64,000 bases of DNA, from NCBI RefSeq assembly GCF_902167145.1, contig NC_050100.1, positions 188,969,439-189,033,438 of the forward strand, written 5' to 3'. Below are positions 22,811 through 33,642 of the stretch, in pieces. A program made the position numbers and the translations under genes. Below the pieces are notes generated by a model that ran no database searches, had not been told where the DNA came from, and saw only the letters and a list, made by a program, of their open reading frames with translations. The DNA is from Zea mays (Eukaryota; Streptophyta; Magnoliopsida; Poales; Poaceae). How positions within the stretch are numbered: position 1 is the first letter of the stretch; every line of letters starts with the position of its first letter.

Positions 22811-24069
22811 AGATGGGAAGCGTTAAAGAAAAGAAATTAAATTGTACTTACATGCGGAGGATATTGCCTACAGTGTGATCCTCGCGTTCGACAGTGAATG
22901 ATGCAGCATTCAAAATCTGTGTATCCCTCTCATAGGACACTCTGCATTGATAATTATCATCAGTTCATCAGGAGCACAACCATAACCTACAACTAATCAC
23001 AAAATGGGCAAGTGCGATAGAAGGCCTCAGGTGGGTCCATAAAATTAAAAGGATTGCACAAGCGTGAAATGATCAGAAACAAGAGAAGTGTCACAGTTCC
23101 ATAGCTTAATGCCAAAAGATTCACTTAACAAAACTCGCAGAACTGTTTTTAATATCAACAAGAGAATTGTAGGCGTTGCTTGAAACATACGTCTCACTTC
23201 CCAGAGTCATGAACAACGAAAATCAATTGAGTAAACGATTGCATGCAGGTAGACAGTAGGGCAAGTATGGTGAATGGTTCACTTCTTGGTGCCCTCTGGC
23301 ACGATGAAACACTCATAACGGTCAGGGGCATTCATCTCCTGTTAACTCTTTGCTCCTGTCTCTTCAGTAGCTGCAAGCGCAGGGGCCGGGCGTGAACACC
23401 CGATATTTTTTGTGAAAAAATCCAAGTTACTAGATGCACTTGCAATTAGATCAGAACCGACTACAAATAACCTAATAGCTTAGGTTAGGCTTTGGGTGCT
23501 CGGTTTTGCACAGCAGAAAGGGAATAGAACGGCCGGGCGTACCTGATGGGTGCTCGTTGCCGGAGAAGGGTCCCACGAAGACCTGAGAACTGGTGTAGGG
23601 CGGCGGCGGCGGTAGCCGGTAGCCCAGTCGACGCTGGAGAGAGGCGAAGACCGGAGGGGGTGAAGAGCGAGAGAGAGAGAGAGAGAGCAGGCGGGTTGAG
23701 GCTTGAGGTGGAGCGCAACTGCACGGGCCTTCTTGTTACATGGGCCGTTCCTTTTTCAAGCAATTGTTTTCTCTCTCCCTCTTTTTAGTTTTTATTACTT
23801 ATTCTTCTAGAGTATTCGTGAAAAAAAAACATAAAGATTTCTCACAAAAAGCATAAAGATTTCTCACACGACAATCACTGTGTAGTTGATGACATCGTCG
23901 GACTGCTAGCTTGCTTCTAGTTAGGCTGGTTCTGATGCCCGATATAACATAGTTTTACGCTTCTGTTATTTTAGTTTTACGTTAAAACAGACTAAACGTG
24001 GTTGGTACCTGCTCGCGGACCGTATCCCTGGACCGGTATTCTAACTCGCCTGATTAGGGTCGAAATTTA
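22811..24069 (-). pseudogene. RPB11: RPB11 copy B: promoter to intron 2 only
   Basis: Minus strand: promoter and 5' UTR (24069 to about 23543), 5' UTR intron, exon 1 (23335-23283) and exon 2 (22941-22852), then 41 bases of intron 2 before the fusion with copy A's 3' flank. Exon 1 reads MNAPDRYECFIVPEGTKK, where copy C has RF V at the CF I positions. Exons 3-5 are missing. With intron 1 removed and no partner for the exon 2 donor, the frame ends at the TAA of GTAAGT, giving a 48-residue peptide. Confidence 0.8.
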
Positions 24070-24495
24070 GGGTGTGTTTGGTTTGACTTTTAGCATTAGC
24101 TTTTGCCCCCTAAAAGCCAAAAGTTAACCAAAGTGCTGGATCTAGGAAGCAGCTTTTTCTAAAAGCTGACTTTCTCACAGTGTAAATCTAAAAGCACCCC
24201 TGAACCTGCTTTTAGTGGCTTTTCGGATGAAACTGTGAAAACATATATCGAAGAACTTTTAATGACTTTTAGTGGTTTCCACCAAAAGTCATTAAATGCT
24301 TTTAGTGGCTTTTTCGATATATGTTTTCACAGTTCCATCCGAAAAGCCACTAAAAGCATGTTCAGGGGTGCTTTTAGATTTACACTGTGAGAAAGTCAGC
24401 TTTTAGAAAAAGCTGCTTCCTAGATCCAGCCCTTTGGTTAACTTTTGGCTTTTAGGGGGCAAAAGCCAATGCTAAAAGTCAAACCAAACACACCC
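24070..24495. repeat. Palindromic Tourist-like MITE at the B/C centre (426 bp)
   Basis: Both ends read GGGTGTGTTTGGTTTGACTT inward, and the two halves of about 210 bp are near-perfect inverted repeats meeting near 24285. It equals two copies of the 3' half of the MITE at 17339-17657 joined head to head. The flanks are TTA on the left and TAA on the right, mirror images rather than a direct duplication. Confidence 0.8.
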
Positions 24496-25751
24496 TAAAT
24501 TTCGACCCTGATCGGGCGAGTTAGAATACCGGTCCAGGGATACGGTCCGCGAGCAGGTACCAACCACGTTTAGTCTGTTTTAACATAAAACTAAAATAAC
24601 AGAAGCGTAAAACTATGTTATATCGGGCATCAGAACCAGCCTAACTAGAAGCAAGCTAGCAGTCCGACGATGTCATCAACTACACAGTGATTGTCGTGTG
24701 AGAAATCTTTATGCTTTTTGTGAGAAATCTTTATGTTTTTTTCACGAATACTCTAGAAGAATAAGTAATAAAAACTAAAAAGAGGGAGAGAAAAAACAAT
24801 TGCTTGAAAAAGGAACGGCCCATGTAACAAGAAGGCACGTGCAGTTGCGCTCCACCTCAAGCCTCAACCCGCCTGCTCTCTCTCTCTCTCTCTCGCTCTT
24901 CACCCCCTCCGGTCTCCGCCTCTCTCCAGCGTCGACTGGGCTACCGGCTACCGTCGTCGCCGCCCTACACCAGTTCTCAGGTCTTCGTGGGACCCTTCTC
25001 CGGCAACGAGCACCCATCAGGTACGCCCGACCGTTCTATTCCCTTTCTGCTCTGCAAAACCGAGCACCCAAAGCCTAACCTAAGCTATTAGGTTATTTGT
25101 AGTCGGTTCTGATCTAATTGCAAGTGCATCTAGTAACTTGGATTTTTTCGCAAAAAATATCGGGTGTTCACGCATGGCCCTGCGCTTGCAGCTACTGAAG
25201 AGACAGGAGCAAAGAGTTAACAGGAGATGAATGCCCCTGACCGTTATGAGCGTTTCGTCGTGCCAGAGGGCACCAAGAAGTGAGCCATTCACCATACTTG
25301 CCCTACTGTCTACCAGCATGCAATCGTTGACTCAATTGATTTTCGTTGTTCATGACTCTGGGAAGTGAGACGTATGTTTCAAGCAACGCCGACAATTCTC
25401 TTGTTGATATTAAAAACAGTTCTGCGAGTTATGTTAAGTGAATCTTTTGGCATTAAGCTATGGAACTGTGACACTTCTCTTGTTTCTGATCATTTCACGC
25501 TTGTGCAATCCTTTTAATTTTATGGACCCACCTGAGGCCTTCTATCGCACTTGCTCATTTTGTGATTAGTTGTAGGTTATGGTTGTGCTCCTGATGAACT
25601 GGTGTTAATTATCAATGCAGGGTGTCCTATGAGAGGGATACCAAGATTTTGAATGCTGCATCATTCACTGTCGAACGCGAGGATCACACTGTAGGCAATA
25701 TCCTCCGCATGTAAGTACAATTTAATTTCTTTTCTTTAACGCTTCCCATCT
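24496..25751 (+). pseudogene. RPB11: RPB11 copy C: promoter to intron 2 only
   Basis: Mirror image of copy B. It has promoter and 5' UTR (about 24496-25020), 5' UTR intron, exon 1 at 25227-25279 (MNAPDRYERFVVPEGTKK, no nonsense codon) and exon 2 at 25621-25710, ending in ILR. After 41 bases of intron 2 it is fused to the inverted 3' flank of copy D. Compared with A, exon 2 has Leu for Val in KILNAA. Translation through the unspliced donor would stop at TAA after 48 residues. A (CT)n tract lies near 24880. Confidence 0.8.
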
Positions 25752-26906
25752 TTCGTAGTCTTTGTATCCGTCATAGGAGGAAGGACGCACAGGCCCTTGC
25801 ATGGCGAATACAAAGACTACGAAGCAATGGTTTCCAGCAGCATGCGCATTCAGATGTGCATCCTCTCGCAGAGGAGATGTGCATCAGCATGGTCGACCGC
25901 ACATTTTGAGCGACGATATCCGTGACCTACTGAAAGCGTGAATATGCATCGTTATGCGAGAGTCGATATGCATACTGTTGGACACAACCTAATACCCATG
26001 TGGTAATGCGTACGGTGATGAGCAACAACATCCATCTAACGCAAGACAACAACAACAACGTAAGCTACAGTGCAAGACAATGTATCTTGAGCACAGCAGC
26101 TTACTCGTCTCCATCCACCCTGTAAATAGTGTAAGCTACAGTGCAAGACAAAAAAAATATAGATCTTCTAGTCGTAGCCTTAGGGGCGTGATTTTTCTTA
26201 ATCTATTAAGCATGAACGCATGTAATACTTATCAAATTCTATCGCCCCGTCTAGTTATTATAATAATAATAGTAATTTAGGCAAAAATCAACTAAGCTAA
26301 TATAATTTTATGTGAAATATATTTATATATTATTATTAGCAATATATGAGAAATATTTATATGCTACATTTTTACTACAGAGAAATGACACGAAGAGCGT
26401 CTAATAAGTTGCTGAGTAGAAACATATTCTGCTGCTATACAAAATCATTTACTATCATCTATCCCATAAATTTGAGATAGACTTATATTTAAACTTTGAA
26501 AAGTGACGGAATATCAAATTCCAAGCCAAATAGAATACTTTATTAAGTAAATTTTAATTCCTTCAAAATAAATAGATCCATACGACCCATAGCTAAATTG
26601 CTAAGTTCATGGAGTAGAACCTATTTCAGCCCAGACAAAAGGGTCGAAATGGACCGTTATATATTTTATGTTGAAGATAGGCATGCATGTAATTATCTAG
26701 TTGCGGACAATCTGAGGATGTCAATGTAAAACTCCATTGGTGTGTTTGCAATAATACGATATTGACACAAGCATGACAGTAAAACGACAGCAAGCAACCT
26801 CAGTTCAGGGATCAGACATTCACAATCCTTGGGCATTCGTTTCATTGTTGACTCGCCTAGGATAAAACTAACACGGGAAGTTTATCTCCCACACCATTCC
26901 ATTCAT
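25752..26906 (-). other. 3' flank of RPB11 copy D
   Basis: Inverted counterpart of 21648-22810, starting with the 72-nt inverted repeat (25752-25823). Non-coding. Confidence 0.65.
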
Positions 26907-26985
26907 CTAGAACCCCTGCTTCATCCTGTCCTCGTACCTGTTCTTCTCATCCTGAAAACAAAACGCTCAGAATGTCACTCATAAG

Positions 26986-27533
26986 TAGGGCTGGGCATTC
27001 GGTCTATTAGGGTAATTCGGTTCGGTCTATTCGGGTTTTTGAAATTTCGGGTTATGAAAAATGAGAACCGAAATTTCCAAAATAATTTTAGGAACCGAAC
27101 CCGAATGGACCCACAATTTCGGTTCGGTCTATTCGGTCCACCGAATAGACTCGAATAGTAGAGAGACTATTATCTTTTGTTAAAATATATACAATTTATA
27201 ATTAATTGGAAGTACTATTATTACAATAAGTGACAATAAAAAATAGCATACTGAGATATATATACTATCGTTAAGATGATATCATAATTTTTAGCTAATA
27301 AACTCATAAATCATATAATAATATCATCATATATTAAGAGGTTTTTTATATTTCGGGTTATTCGGTCTATTCGGGTTTTAAAGCTTAGGAACCGAACCCG
27401 AACCCATAACCCGAAATATAGCACAAATAGGAACCGAACCCGAACCCGAAAACCCGAATAGACCGATAATTCGGTCTATTCGGGTTCGGGTTCGGTTCGG
27501 GTTCGGGTTTCGGTTTTAAAATGCCCACCCCTA
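26986..27533. mobile_element. hAT-type MITE in intron 4 of copy D (548 bp)
   Basis: The ends are TAGGGCTGGGCATT and AATGCCCACCCCTA. The 8-bp duplication CTCATAAG flanks it at 26978-26985 and 27534-27541, and copies A and F lack the insertion. TAGGG ends with an 8-bp duplication are typical of hAT. The interior has many TTCGGGTTCGG / CCGAACCCGAA words at both ends and an AT-rich centre. Confidence 0.85.
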
Positions 27534-29840
27534 CTCATAAGTACCATGCATGTCGTACATGTCATCAAGAGATGGACGTTCAGGGTCGAAAATGAATATG
27601 AATTGGAGGATGGTCCAATACAGTAATTTCTAGGGAGAAGAACACCTGACCCAAAGTAAACAACTAAAGGCAAACAATTAAAAGGCAAAACTCCGGCGAT
27701 GCCAGGTAATCAGCAAGATATGGTACAGAGATCTAGTCTAGTTATCCCCTAGTAACAACTAGCAAATGACCTTACTAACAGGACAATCACCACTCTGTTA
27801 ATGCATATTCAATTTGAACGTCATTCAGATTTTTATATTATGTTCCAAGGTACAAAGGCTGTTGTCACTTAGATGAAGATGCAGAAAATTAGAACTAATA
27901 AATCGAGACACCACTCTATGGTCTCCTCTCCGTAGTGTTTCAAATGTAATCATGTTACTGTAAAATGGTACAACACCAATAGGCAAATGTGCACGCCTAG
28001 GATACTGGAGACATTTCAAGCATCTATCTATACTGGGGGTGGAGGTAGGGTAAGGTTCACCGAAAATAAATAACAATACTCTGTAATTTTCCCAAATATT
28101 TCATGTCAAGCTACAGCCAAATACCATGAATTATTCGACGTCCAAATTAATTACTCTCAACACACGAGTTTTTTTTAAAATAAAGCACCCCCCTCAAGCA
28201 CAATGCACAAACTCACACCGACTTGTTCTCCATCATGAATCAGTGCAAACTAAATTTACCTCACGTAGCTCTATACTATGGCAGAATGTCATGCCATGCA
28301 ACCAGGAAGAATAAACTATTCCCTCCTTGCCTTTATGATCAGCACATAGGAGAGGGACACTGAGACTGAGAGAGACCAAGGCTAGCTAATCACTCATGTT
28401 TATCTGCAGCTAGCGACGGTGCAAAACATTAATTTCACGCTAGAAATCATTTCTTTCCCCTGTACAGCATAGCCCTCTTGCATGGAGAACCACTGGAACA
28501 ATAGAAGAACACTAACGTAAATCAGTAAGGGAACTTGCATTGGAGCTGGAACCCAAGTGGACAATGCCACATTTACGCTGATAAGGCTCCGTCCATGACA
28601 AAATGATGATCACTTGGTACAGATTTTTTCCCTGGTATGATTATCAAAAGGGGACGGAGGGAGTAATACTAAAATTTCCTGAATGAAATTTAAGAAGATT
28701 TTTTTCTAGTGTACCAAAGAATAACTTGATAACTAGCATGCAAATAGCATAGGAACATGTGGACGTACCGGAAAGTGGAAAACATCAATTTACCATTTAG
28801 ATTTTTGTGAGACGTTGCTTAAGTGCTTTGTTTTAGAATCTAAGGTTGGTTGCATTCAAAAAAGAAGGTAAGATTGGCACTTAACAACACTGATTATGTG
28901 GCAAATGCATCATGAACAGAAAAAATTAACATGCCCAGGCCTTTGGTGCTTGCTACTTCAGAGTTCAAACATCTTTTTTTAAGCAAGAATAAAAGAACTA
29001 TCCTTTGAACATGTCTGTACTAGCAAACAAAGCCGATACTTTTTTTTCTTGAAAACGCAGAAGAGCTATTTTCTTTGTATTAACAAGAAAAAAGCAGACA
29101 CTTCCCCTGCCAACAAATCTGTCAAAATTACTGCCACATTCATGTCAAATCAAGCACTTTTTCCTACAGAAACAATACTTTATACAAAACATTCTTAAAT
29201 ACATTACACCCATAGAACCACACAGCCTGCCTTGCTATGTACCACCGGTTAATGCTAACTAAAACTTTTCGTTGTTTAGCGATACAAAATTGCACAAAGA
29301 AATGCCATGCAACCTGAAAAAAAACAAGAGTCGAAACTAACATTTACAAAGAGAGATCCCAAAGAACTTTTCCTAGTAGGACTAAAGTAGCGAGATACTT
29401 CTTGGAAATAAAAAGAGATTCAAATGAACTTAAGGGTATCAGTTTAACGGGAGAGTGAATATGCAAATTTTGCCAAAGGCATTCCTGTGTTGAACATCTA
29501 GTAGTTCATCAAGTAGTCCATAGTTCACATCTTTGTATCATAAAGTAGAAAAGGTTCAATGATGGTCTGTTGGTGTCTGTAGCAGCATTGTTAAATGGAC
29601 AAAATGAGGTAGGAATATAGTCACAAATTCAAGGTATGAAGTCATGTATAGAGCCAACTCCTTAATTTGATACAATTAGCACAAATTTTAGGTATGTGAT
29701 TATGTATAAAATCTAATTCTTGATTGATGCAATCAACACATGTAAAATTCAATTGCATGGCCAATATTACAGTCGCAGTTAAATAAAAATGGAAGAAAAA
29801 CAAGTTAAACTATTCCTCCTCATTTTGTTCTCACTGGTCC
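27534..29840 (-). other. Intron 4 of copy D, 3' portion
   Basis: Inverted counterpart of 19280-21560 in copy A. It contains the Stowaway-like element at 28584-28663. It ends at the CACTA insertion. Confidence 0.75.
28584..28663. mobile_element. Short Stowaway-like MITE in intron 4 (copy D)
   Basis: Same element as at 20450, inverted with the gene: AGGCTCCGTCC at the left, GGACGGAGGGAG at the right, TA on both sides. Confidence 0.65.
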
Positions 29841-29859
29841 AACTACACCAAAATGCTTA

Positions 29860-30210
29860 ACTTCCTAGAGCCTAAACCGTAGGAAGTTAGAGCAAAACTC
29901 TCGGAAGTTATACAAACCGTCGGAAGTTAGCAGAAACCGTCGGAAGTTAGTCCGTCGGAACATTTTGGTCGGAAGTTAGGGTAACTTCCGACGGCCTCTC
30001 GGAAGTTAAGTAAACTTCCTAGAGGGTTGTTCGCCTCTCGGAAGTTAATGCTTAACTTCCGAGAGGGCGCTTCCCTCTCGGAAGTTAAGGGCCGACGCCG
30101 TCCAGCACAGGACTAACGCCGTCCAGGAATAACTTCCGATGGCCTCTCGGAAGTTAAGAATTAACTTCCGAGAGTTTGCTATTCCTCTCGGAAGTTAAAT
30201 TGACCAGCAC
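29860..30210. repeat. Left subterminal repeat array of the CACTA element
   Basis: More than ten copies of CGGAAGTTA, many as CTCTCGGAAGTTA or TAACTTCCGAGAG, in both orientations. In CACTA elements such subterminal repeats bind the TNPA/TNP1-type protein. Confidence 0.8.
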
Positions 30211-30329
30211 TAAAAATACAATTTATTTTTGGTAATTCAACAGCCACAATACACAACATATTGCATATAACAAATATATTTGACAGCCACAATACACAAC
30301 ATATCACATATAACATCTCACATACATAA
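30211..30329. repeat. CACTA internal sequence with a short direct repeat
   Basis: ACAGCCACAATACACAACATAT occurs at about 30240 and 30282. No gene. The last base before the Helitron is A at 30329. Confidence 0.55.
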
Positions 30330-30762
30330 TCTCTACTACTACATAAGACACTACTGTAGACGTCCACAGTCATTTGGTGCATGGTTCTGCCTCGGTTGGC
30401 CGCCATCAACGCTCGTGGCCGCAATCCCCGCCGCCCGGGCTCTCCTCCCTCCCGCAAACCGTGCGGCCACAGTCCCAGCCGCCCCTAAACTCCTCTCTCC
30501 TCACCCCAAATCGCCGCCCACGGATCTCCGACACCAGTGCAGTGACCCAGCCTCGTGGCCAACCTCTGCGGCGTGCAGCCGGGGCCGGGGCCGCGTCTGC
30601 TTCGGCAACCGTACGCGTCGCAGCCGTGCGGAACGGGCCACGCGCGTCGGCTCAACGGAGGAGCGCGTCGCGGCCAGCCTAGAGCGCGACCGGGGACTCG
30701 CGGCCGCGGCCATGGTGGCACGCCGGACCAGGAGAGCGGAGGCCGCTGCGAGGGTGATCGAG

Positions 30763-30992
30763 ATGTACAGTAAGTCAGTAACGACCCCGCCTACCGGTTC
30801 CTGCATGGCCGACCTCTTTGCGGGGCTCATCGCGGAGGACATGCGCAAGCTCGCGACCGGCAAGGTCCGGGAGTTCTCGCTCTCCGCCAAGTGGTGCCCG
30901 TCGCTGGACTCCTCCTACGACCACTCCACGCTCATCTGTGAGGCCATCGCGCGCCGCCTCTTCCCCAAGGGATCCGTGCCCGAGCTCGCCGC
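30763..30992 (+). pseudogene. Captured fragment of a DUF2828-family gene
   Basis: The frame encodes MYSKSVTTPP, then CMADLFAGLIAEDMRKL, REFSLSAKWCPSLDSSYD and STLICEAIARRLFPKGS. The WCPSLDSS(F/Y)D and CE(A/S)IARRLFP motifs are typical of plant DUF2828 proteins (TROVE/vWA-like, function poorly known). The fragment represents under 100 residues of a protein of roughly 600. It runs directly into a 40-bp tandem repeat. No start or end of the parent gene is present. Confidence 0.75.
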
Positions 30993-31118
30993 GCCGCCTC
31001 TTCCCCAAGGGATCCGCACCCGAGCTCGCCGTGCCGCCTCTTCCCCAAGGGCTCCGCGCTCGAGCTCGCCGCGCCGCCTCTTCCCCAAGGGCTCCACGCC
31101 GCCTCTTCCCCAAGGGCT
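30951..31118 (+). repeat. 40-bp minisatellite at the DUF2828/SCAI fusion
   Basis: Units starting GCGCCGCCTCTTCCCCAAGG begin at 30951, 30991, 31031 and 31071, with a shortened fifth at 31096. Each contains the RRLFPKG coding word of DUF2828. Forty is not a multiple of three, so each unit shifts the frame. The last unit leads straight into SCAI homology. Confidence 0.85.
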
Positions 31119-31456
31119 CCGCGTTCAAGGCCTACACACGGCTCTGGCGCCTGCAGCAGGAGCGCCGCCGGGACCTCGTCGCCGTCGGCCTCCGCCGCTG
31201 GGAGATCGGCGAGGTGGCCTCCCGGATCGGCCAGCTCTACTACGCGCGCTACCTCCGCGCCACCGAGCCGCGCTCGCTTGTCGGCGCCTACGTCTTCTAC
31301 GAGGCCATATATAGCCGCGACTACTTCGGCGTGGCCGCGGCTACGGTGGGGACGAACAGCGGCGGTGGCGGCGTCAGCCGGCACCAGGCGCTCCTGATCC
31401 GGTGCAAGGAGCTTCAGTTCATTGCGCGGTTCCTCGTCGTATCCATGCTGATGTGG
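31118..31456 (+). pseudogene. Captured fragment of a SCAI-like gene
   Basis: The plus frame reads AFKAYTRLWRLQQERRRDLV, GLRRWEIGEVASRIGQLYYA, YLRATEPRSLVGAYVFYEAI, and ends with a KELQFIARFLVVSMLM stretch. These match the N-terminal part of plant SCAI homologues (suppressor of cancer cell invasion family). It is joined in frame to the minisatellite and degenerates after MLM into C-rich repeats. The fragment is about 110 residues of a protein of about 600. Confidence 0.75.
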
Positions 31457-31976
31457 TGGGCCCGCCTCTCCCCGCCGCGATCTCCCCTCCCCTCCCCGCC
31501 GCGATCTCCCCTCCCCGCTGCTATCTCCCCTCGCCTCCCCTCCTCGTCGTGGTCTCCTCTTCTAGCAACAACGACGATGGGGTGGCCAGGACAAAGAATC
31601 TGACAGAGCACGACCTCAGCTTTAGATTTCGTCCTCCCCGGCCTCGATACCCCACCGTGTGATGCCCTCCCCCAGCCTCCACCCCTGCCACCGAGCCGCC
31701 ATTGGGTCCTTCGCGCAGACGATGGCGGGGGCTGCTGCTGGCGCCAGCGAGGAGGCGGTGGAGAGGGCGCACGGGCTCTGCTAGGGCTGCATGAGGGAGC
31801 ACGCTGATCTACTCAGCTCTGTCCGAAACGATAGCCCAGGGTTCATTTCTTTCTTCCTATGAACTCTTCCACTGTTGCTTTGTATGTGTCGCTTCTATCG
31901 TCGTGTGCATTGTGCCCGTCTTAACACTTCTATCGAAATCTTTGCTAGGCCAACAGTGGCATGTCTCGCACTCTCG
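31457..31976 (+). other. GC-rich captured sequence of unknown origin
   Basis: Tandem CCCGCCGCGATCTCCCCTCC-like units occupy about 31465-31550. A segment at 31660-31830 could be a 5' UTR/first-exon piece (frame MAGAAAGASEEAVERAHG). I do not recognise the source gene. It may be the start of the HAD gene that follows. Confidence 0.4.
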
Positions 31977-32368
31977 CAGGATTGGTTGCTGGACCAGTTT
32001 GGTGTTCTTCATGATGGGAAGAAGTCGTACCCGACCATTCTGGCATGTATGTTGGTAGTTTCTCTTGAGGTTTGTTTCCTGTCACTTCTGGTTAGCATCA
32101 GAATGGATTTAGTGTAATCGGTTTTTCATTTTGTCATACTATAGAACTTGGTTTGCAAGTTGTGAACAATGTTGATGATGCAGAGTTTATATTAGCCCAT
32201 GGTATTGAAGTCTTTGGTTCACCTTCTAGCAATCCTCTTCCCAAAAGTCTCGAGAAGCTTGAGCAAGTTCTAATGCTTGGCCTAGAAAAGTGACTTCCAA
32301 TGGTGCTGCCTAATCCAGAATTCCAGATTATGTCACTGTCGAAGCTCGAGATCTTCGTGTCATGTCTG
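31977..32368 (+). pseudogene. Captured fragment of a HAD-superfamily phosphatase gene (two exons)
   Basis: Exon-like segment 31977-32048 encodes DWLLDQFGVLHDGKKSYPT; the DxFGVLxDG box is HAD motif I. Segment 32141-32368 encodes LGLQVVNNVDDAEFILAHGI, GSPSSNPLPKSLEKLEQVLM, then, after a TGA in LGLEK and a frameshift, DYVTVEARDLRVMSG. GT donors follow both. It resembles plant class IIA HAD hydrolases (4-nitrophenylphosphatase-like). Nonsense and frameshift changes make it dead. Confidence 0.75.
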
Positions 32369-33410
32369 GTATGTTTTTTCTGAACACGCTGGATAGGTGT
32401 GTATCCTTATAGAGTAGAGAGATAAAATGAGAAACACCCCCATACAAAGCAACATCTCCACCTTACCTAGGAGATAAGATAAAGTTGCAGCAAAACACCA
32501 AAGTTAATCATCTAATATACATGTAAACAATGAACCGACCTTACTGAAAACACTCGCACTGGACCCTCTCTGCGACCAAAAAAATAGCTCCTAGAGTTTT
32601 CAAGGACTAGAGCCTCAACTCATCTTTGTAGAAGTGTTGTGCTGATGGAAGTGATGGGGTTGCATGGATTTCTTAAACGGGTTATTGCTTTCTGACTTAA
32701 TAATGATAACTTCTCAGGCTTGTAACTACTTTGTTCATTTCATTGGCATGCATGTAATACATGAATCCTAGCACAGTTTAGTAACTTCCTCTTTCAGGTG
32801 TGGCTCAATATTATCCAACATTTACGTGTTCACAAGTTAGGCGGTCTTTTCTGTTACTAGGTCAGACAAGTGCTTAATATCCTATCATATACCAAAACAG
32901 AAAGTCGTCATTGGCCAACAACATTCGAACTGACTGTTGTGCCTCGAGCTCTGATTAACCCTTGAATTTTACTAACCAGTTGCAACCATTGCAATGATTT
33001 TGAAGCCAGCTTTCTAACTAGATGTCAATGTATACCAGCTTGTTGTTTCTCCACATTCTTCCGATGTAGTAGCTATTCCCTTGCCTGTAGTCATGCAATT
33101 GTAAAATTGTCTTTATATGTTTACGATGATGAGATCAGTATTTAACATTTGGATGAGGAACTAGGTCTGCACTTTCATGTTACATTTTTTGTCCATTCAG
33201 TTGTTCTTTCAGATGGTGTCTGTGTTGTTTCTTCCTCCAGCATCAGCATCTGTTTTGATATGTGCTACTGTTTATTTATAGAAAAAAGTGGAAATGTTGA
33301 GTTTAATTTTTCAATAATGTTCTAAAAAAGGGCATCCATATTTGATGCACTATTCTAAGCTATTTTTAAAATTAGTCACGCTTTCATTCTTATAGCCCCC
33401 ACTCTGTGTT
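32369..33410. other. Non-coding Helitron sequence, likely captured introns
   Basis: AT-rich with no coding signal that I recognise over 1 kb. It lies between the HAD and HSP101 fragments. Confidence 0.5.
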
Positions 33411-33562
33411 CAGGACTTAGGGATGCTTGATATCCTTGAATGGGCACCGGAAATAAGTTACATATGGACTACGATGATCGATGCCGTGATCTCCAAGTTA
33501 GAGAGCAAAACAGGGGAGAACCTGATGGTCACCGAAATCGTCGGCCCAAAACAAATTGCAGA
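33411..33562 (+). pseudogene. Captured HSP101/ClpB fragment, part 1
   Basis: The frame at 33423 encodes IDAVISKLESKTGENLMVTE and IVGPKQIAE before a GT donor at 33563. In HSP101 this lies at the end of the coiled-coil middle domain, just before the second ATPase domain. Upstream of ID the frame is shifted relative to the expected sequence. The next exon begins at 33637 (GTGGTA) and is broken by the LTR element. Confidence 0.75.
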
Positions 33563-33642
33563 GGTATGCTCTTGTTCACCACCACAAAAATTTTCAAAGC
33601 AATGCCAAATTGTCTGTTGGTAATGCAATCATGCAGGTGGTA

